37,044 nucleotides of DNA from Fischerella muscicola PCC 7414 (GTDB taxonomy: Bacteria > Cyanobacteriota > Cyanobacteriia > Cyanobacteriales > Nostocaceae): contig NZ_AJLK01000121.1 of assembly GCF_000317205.1 (NCBI RefSeq), positions 1 to 37,044 on the forward strand. Reading direction: 5' to 3'. Each line of letters starts with the position of its first letter. The stretch's first letter is position 1. Below, piece after piece: positions 34,093-37,044 of the stretch. Below the pieces are notes generated by a model, which was not told the origin of the DNA, did not search any database, and saw nothing but the letters and a program-made list of their open reading frames with translations. Position numbers and translations under genes: made by a program.

Positions 34093-34180
34093 TCATTTGT
34101 CAGTAGTTAGTAGATAGTAGTTAGTAGTTAGTGGTATTTTTAACAACCAATACCTCATAAATAACTAACAACTAAAAGAA
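34093..34180. repeat. Complementary repeat arms upstream of the prepilin peptidase gene
   Basis: AGTCATTTGTCAGTAGTTAG units on the left face AACTAACAACTAAAAGAATGA and GACAAAGG on the right, allowing a stem just before the ribosome site AAAGGA of the next gene. Confidence 0.55.
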
Positions 34181-34196
34181 TGACAAAGGACTGATT

Positions 34197-35018
34197 ATGG
34201 ATATTTTGCTGATCATCCTGGCAAATTTCATCGTGTTTGCCTTGGGTGCTTCTATTGGCAGTTTTATTAATGTTGTGGTTTATCGGCTTCCTGCTGGCTT
34301 ATCGCTGCTTTTTCCTCCTTCTCGCTGTCCCCATTGTTTAACTCAACTCAAGCCCTACGATAATGTGCCAGTAGTGGGTTGGCTATGGTTAAGAGGTTGT
34401 TGTCGCTATTGCCAAGGTAAAATTTCTCTGCGTTATCCAGTGGTAGAAGCAGTAACGGCATTAGTATTTTTACTGTTTTTTTGGAGTTTTGACGTCTCAA
34501 TTTTTACGCTGGGCTACTGGGTATTTTGTAGTTGGTTACTAGCATTGTCGCTGATTGATTTAGATACAATGACTTTGCCAAACCAGCTTACTCAGTCAGG
34601 ATTAGTGATCGGGATAGTATTTCAAGCAGTAGTTGGTTTTTTACCAGATGCCAACTGGAGAGGATTAGCAAGTCACCTGATGACGGCGATCCTGGGAGCA
34701 GTGCTGGGATTGTGGCTGTTTGATGCGATCGCTACAGTTGGTTCAATCATTTTTGGTAAAACTGTAATGGGTGGAGGTGATGCCAAGTTAGCAGCCATGA
34801 TGGGAGCCTGGTTAGGTTGGAAGTACTTACTCTTGGCTGCTTTTGTTGCTTGTTTGTTGGGAGTATCCGTAGGCGGCGGTATGATGATCCTATCGCAACG
34901 AAGATGGGGATACAAAATGCCTTTCGGCCCGTTTCTTGCACTTGGATCAGTAGTGACTCTGTTTGGTGGCGAGACAATTTTGTCTAGCTACTTACGGTTG
35001 TTTGTGAATGGAACGTAA
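34197..35018 (+). CDS. pilD: Type IV prepilin peptidase / N-methyltransferase
   Basis: Bifunctional inner-membrane aspartic peptidase that cleaves leader peptides of type IV prepilins and methylates the new N-terminus. The 273-residue protein has ASIGSFINVVVYRLP at the start, a cytosolic zinc-type cysteine set (C44, C47 and C68/C69, C72) linked to the methylase domain, the catalytic Asp at 123 in LIDLDTMTLPNQLT and the second Asp at 195 in MGGGDAKLAAMMGAWLGW. Eight spans fit the family. AAAGGA precedes the ATG at 34197. Pilus structural genes are not adjacent, which is normal in cyanobacteria. The role in twitching, DNA uptake or hormogonium motility is by analogy. Confidence 0.95.
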   Translation: MDILLIILANFIVFALGASIGSFINVVVYRLPAGLSLLFPPSRCPHCLTQLKPYDNVPVVGWLWLRGCCRYCQGKISLRYPVVEAVTALVFLLFFWSFDVSIFTLGYWVFCSWLLALSLIDLDTMTLPNQLTQSGLVIGIVFQAVVGFLPDANWRGLASHLMTAILGAVLGLWLFDAIATVGSIIFGKTVMGGGDAKLAAMMGAWLGWKYLLLAAFVACLLGVSVGGGMMILSQRRWGYKMPFGPFLALGSVVTLFGGETILSSYLRLFVNGT

Positions 35019-35392
35019 AAGGGAACAGGGGATCGGGGATCGGGGAACAGGGAAGGAATACGGCGATTGCTGTTGGGTTGAAAAATGGCTAAATATTTAT
35101 GCTTAGGTACTTATATGCTTTTCATAAAGCTGAAAGATGATTGTACAAATGCTATATCTTCGATGCGAGAGACACCCGTAACTCACCCCTACTTCTGAGC
35201 CTGCAACTGTAAACTTCATTACCCTTAATCGTCTTTAACTTCTGTTAAGATTAATCCTGTAATCAATAATTTCGAGTAACGTACAAGCCCCTAGATAAAT
35301 CTCGTGGAACCAGTCCAAAATCATGCCACATATACAACGGAGCGAATCTCCAAGAGCGCAGTGGCTGCAAAATCTCAAATCCAAAATTGTTT
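35019..35392. other. Spacer, nothing firm
   Basis: Begins with G-rich repeats (GGGATCGGGGATCGGGGAAC) and continues A/T-rich. A short GTG frame near 35304 (VEPVQNHATYTTERISKSAV) looks protein-like for about 25 residues but ends in common spacer repeat and then the following inverted-repeat element. Evidence is too weak to call a gene. Confidence 0.4.
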
Positions 35393-35647
35393 AGGACTTA
35401 CGCACAACCTACAAACTCTTGGCGTTCTTGGCGTCTTGGTGAGTCCACTTGCCGCTCTTAAGGTCTCCGTCACGTAGACACGTAGACGCGAAGCGGCTTC
35501 TCGTAGAGTAGCGGCTTAAGGCAGGGTAGTGGCTTAAGGTAAGGGTTGGCAAGGTGGCGTAGAGGCGCTTTGCGCGGCTTCAAGGTAAGAGTACCCGGAG
35601 GGCGGTTTAATAAAATTAATCTTTTTGTCAATTTTTGCGTAAGTCCT
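35393..35647. mobile_element. MITE-like element, 255 bp, 12-bp inverted ends
   Basis: The ends are AGGACTTACGCA (35393-35404) and TGCGTAAGTCCT (35636-35647), perfect inverted repeats. The inside has no gene but has repeated words (GTAGACACGTAGACG; GCGGCTTAAGG; GTGGCTTAAGG). A shorter relative with the same ends lies at 28171-28258, so this is a dispersed family. A non-autonomous transposable element is likely. Confidence 0.65.
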
Positions 35648-35829
35648 GTGTTTGACACCACTCTCAAATCTACCATGTCAAATAACCAACTGTATATTCT
35701 TCATACTTGAAAAGTTATAAACTTCTTGGCATCCAGAAAAACATACTTGAACTGGTTTACGTATTTTCGTTAAGCTGACAAGCAAAGATGCAAAACTAAA
35801 TCTGAATATTGCTTAGAAGACAAAGTTTG

Positions 35830-35895
35830 TTGTGTAGTCATTAGTCATTAGTACAAACTCAATACCAATGACAAAGGGACAATGACTCCGCAAAA
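35830..35895. repeat. Small facing repeats upstream of accD
   Basis: GTCATTAGTCATTAGT faces ACCAATGACAAAGGGACAAT, an imperfect stem about 50 bases before accD. It is the same spacer design as the arms before pilD. Confidence 0.5.
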
Positions 35896-35939
35896 AGGAT
35901 TAACCTGTTTTTGACATACTCTACTGGCATAAGAAACAA

Positions 35940-36899
35940 ATGGCAAACAACGAAGAGTCACGTGGTTTAAAATCTCTGTTTGATTGGTTTGCAAACCGAC
36001 GAAAATCAGGGCCTATCAGTCTAGAACGCCAAGAACGTGAAATCGCAGACGGACTGTGGAATAAGTGTCCTATGTGTGGTGTATTAAGTTATGCCAAAGA
36101 CCTGAGGGCTAATTTAATGGTATGCACCGAATGTGGACATCATAATCGGGTAGATAGTGATGAGCGTATCCGTCACCTGATAGATCCTAATACTTGGAGA
36201 CCGATGGATGAGCATTTGCGTCCTGCCGATCCCTTGGGATTTCGCGATCGCAAAGCTTATAGCGATCGCCTCCAGGAAACACAAGAAAAACTCGGCTTAG
36301 TAGATGCTGTCAAAACAGGTTTGGGTGAGATCAACGGCTTACCAATTGCTCTTGGAGTCATGGATTTTCGCTTCATGGGTGGAAGCATGGGTTCGGTTGT
36401 CGGTGAGAAACTCACCCGTTTGATTGAACAAGCTACTCAAAGGCGTTATGCTGTAGTCATCGTCTGTACATCTGGTGGAGCAAGGATGCAAGAAGGAATG
36501 CTCTCACTAATGCAGATGGCGAAAATTTCCGCAGCTTTGGAACGGCATAAAGAAGCACGTTTGTTGTATGTGCCAGTATTAACTAATCCCACTACAGGCG
36601 GTGTAACTGCTAGTTTTGCGATGTTAGGTGATATCATCCTAGCAGAACCCAAAGCAACGATTGGTTTTGCAGGTCGGCGAGTGATTGAGCAAACCCTACG
36701 GGAAAAACTGCCTGATGATTTCCAAACTGCCGAAGATTTACTCAAACACGGCTTTGTTGATGAAATTGTACCGCGTACCCAGCTCAAAAGCACTTTATCC
36801 CAGTTAATAGCATTACACCAGCCCCCCGCTACAACCAGCACTCATAATGTAGTGTTGTGGGAGAAAACTATGACTTTAAGTTCGACAATTGCAGAATAG
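35940..36899 (+). CDS. accD: Acetyl-CoA carboxylase carboxyltransferase beta subunit
   Basis: Beta subunit of the carboxyltransferase half of acetyl-CoA carboxylase, which makes malonyl-CoA for fatty acid synthesis together with AccA. The 319-residue protein has the N-terminal C4 zinc ribbon (C43, C46, C62, C65 in KCPMCGVLS and [10 protein letters not shown]) and the crotonase-like carboxyltransferase core: [75 protein letters not shown] and [20 protein letters not shown]. The start ATG at 35940 gives a normal N-terminus. Length fits cyanobacterial and plastid AccD cores. accA is not in the window, as expected for this group. Confidence 0.97.
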   Translation: MANNEESRGLKSLFDWFANRRKSGPISLERQEREIADGLWNKCPMCGVLSYAKDLRANLMVCTECGHHNRVDSDERIRHLIDPNTWRPMDEHLRPADPLGFRDRKAYSDRLQETQEKLGLVDAVKTGLGEINGLPIALGVMDFRFMGGSMGSVVGEKLTRLIEQATQRRYAVVIVCTSGGARMQEGMLSLMQMAKISAALERHKEARLLYVPVLTNPTTGGVTASFAMLGDIILAEPKATIGFAGRRVIEQTLREKLPDDFQTAEDLLKHGFVDEIVPRTQLKSTLSQLIALHQPPATTSTHNVVLWEKTMTLSSTIAE

Positions 36900-37044
36900 T
36901 TAGTGGTTAATTGTTGATTGTTGGTGGTTGGTGGTTGGTGGTTGGTGGTTGGTGGTTGTTTGTAGAGACGTGCCATGGCACGTCTGTACAGTGGTTAGTG
37001 GTTAGTAGTTAGTAGTTGTTTAATACTTACTCCTCACACTCCCC
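36900..37044. repeat. Repeat-rich end of window with third 20-bp palindrome
   Basis: G/T-rich units (GGTGGTTGGTGGTTGGTGG) follow accD, then the palindrome AGACGTGCCATGGCACGTCT at 36966-36985, identical to that at 7530-7549. TAGTGGTTAGTAGTTAG units follow up to the window end. The complementary arm, if any, is beyond the edge. Confidence 0.8.

Noticed and set aside
35304-35390. GTG frame with about 25 protein-like residues
   Set aside because: It runs into common spacer repeat and then the MITE-like element; too short and unsupported to call a truncated gene.
35470-35676. 68-residue minus-strand frame
   Set aside because: It lies mostly within the inverted-repeat element, and its repetitive Lys/Pro/Leu composition comes from repeated DNA words.

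Overview
The window looks like chromosomal DNA from a filamentous cyanobacterium of the Nostocales. The octamer GCGATCGC and its variants recur throughout. A CpcT-type bilin lyase, Thf1/Psb29, a Ycf23-like protein and plastid-type accD are present. The spacers are filled with heptamer-type tandem repeats (CTAACTA and relatives), a 20-bp palindrome and small inverted-repeat elements typical of that group. No rRNA, tRNA or CRISPR array was found.

Layout. Bases 1-13660 are ordinary housekeeping and photosynthesis genes: rodA, mrp, a small SRPBCC protein, hemF, a STAS protein, a cpcT-type lyase, thf1, a small holin-like membrane protein, an exbB/exbD pair, a ycf23-like gene, a DegT-family aminotransferase and a fetB-like permease. 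Bases 13660-18300 are a decayed accessory island. It holds the tail of an IS5-like transposase, a DUF433/DUF5615 toxin-antitoxin-like pair, a truncated and frameshifted NACHT NTPase, a degenerate IS1-family element with recognisable 24-bp ends, and a HEAT-TM-NACHT gene that has lost its central part. Bases 18298-20070 encode a large single-pass membrane protein with repeated helical units. Bases 21013-23396 encode a pair resembling the beta and alpha subunits of succinyl-CoA synthetase. Bases 23680-25976 encode a FIST-domain sensor followed by a histidine kinase. Bases 26369-31332 form an ABC exporter-type operon: one ATPase and two paralogous large permeases. Bases 31540-32608 are a second decayed patch (antitoxin-like gene, truncated PIN toxin, truncated sigma factor, unknown C-terminal fragment). 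The window closes with leuB, a small unknown gene, a prepilin peptidase and accD.

The most interesting signal is the SucC/SucD-like pair. The fold and length are kept, but the SucD-like protein has Gln where the phosphorylated catalytic His246 belongs, Gln for its partner Glu208 and Ser for Cys123. The SucC-like protein has Asn for a metal-binding Asp and has lost glycine-rich loops. Both genes are intact, which suggests a retained paralogue that no longer does the standard reaction. Second are the two NACHT NTPase wrecks on either side of an IS1-family element, which show how such a locus decays. Third is a recurrent spacer design in which a G/T-rich repeat arm faces its C/A-rich complement.

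All calls rest on reading motifs in the translated sequence. No database search was possible, so family names come from recognised motifs and functions are inferred from those families.
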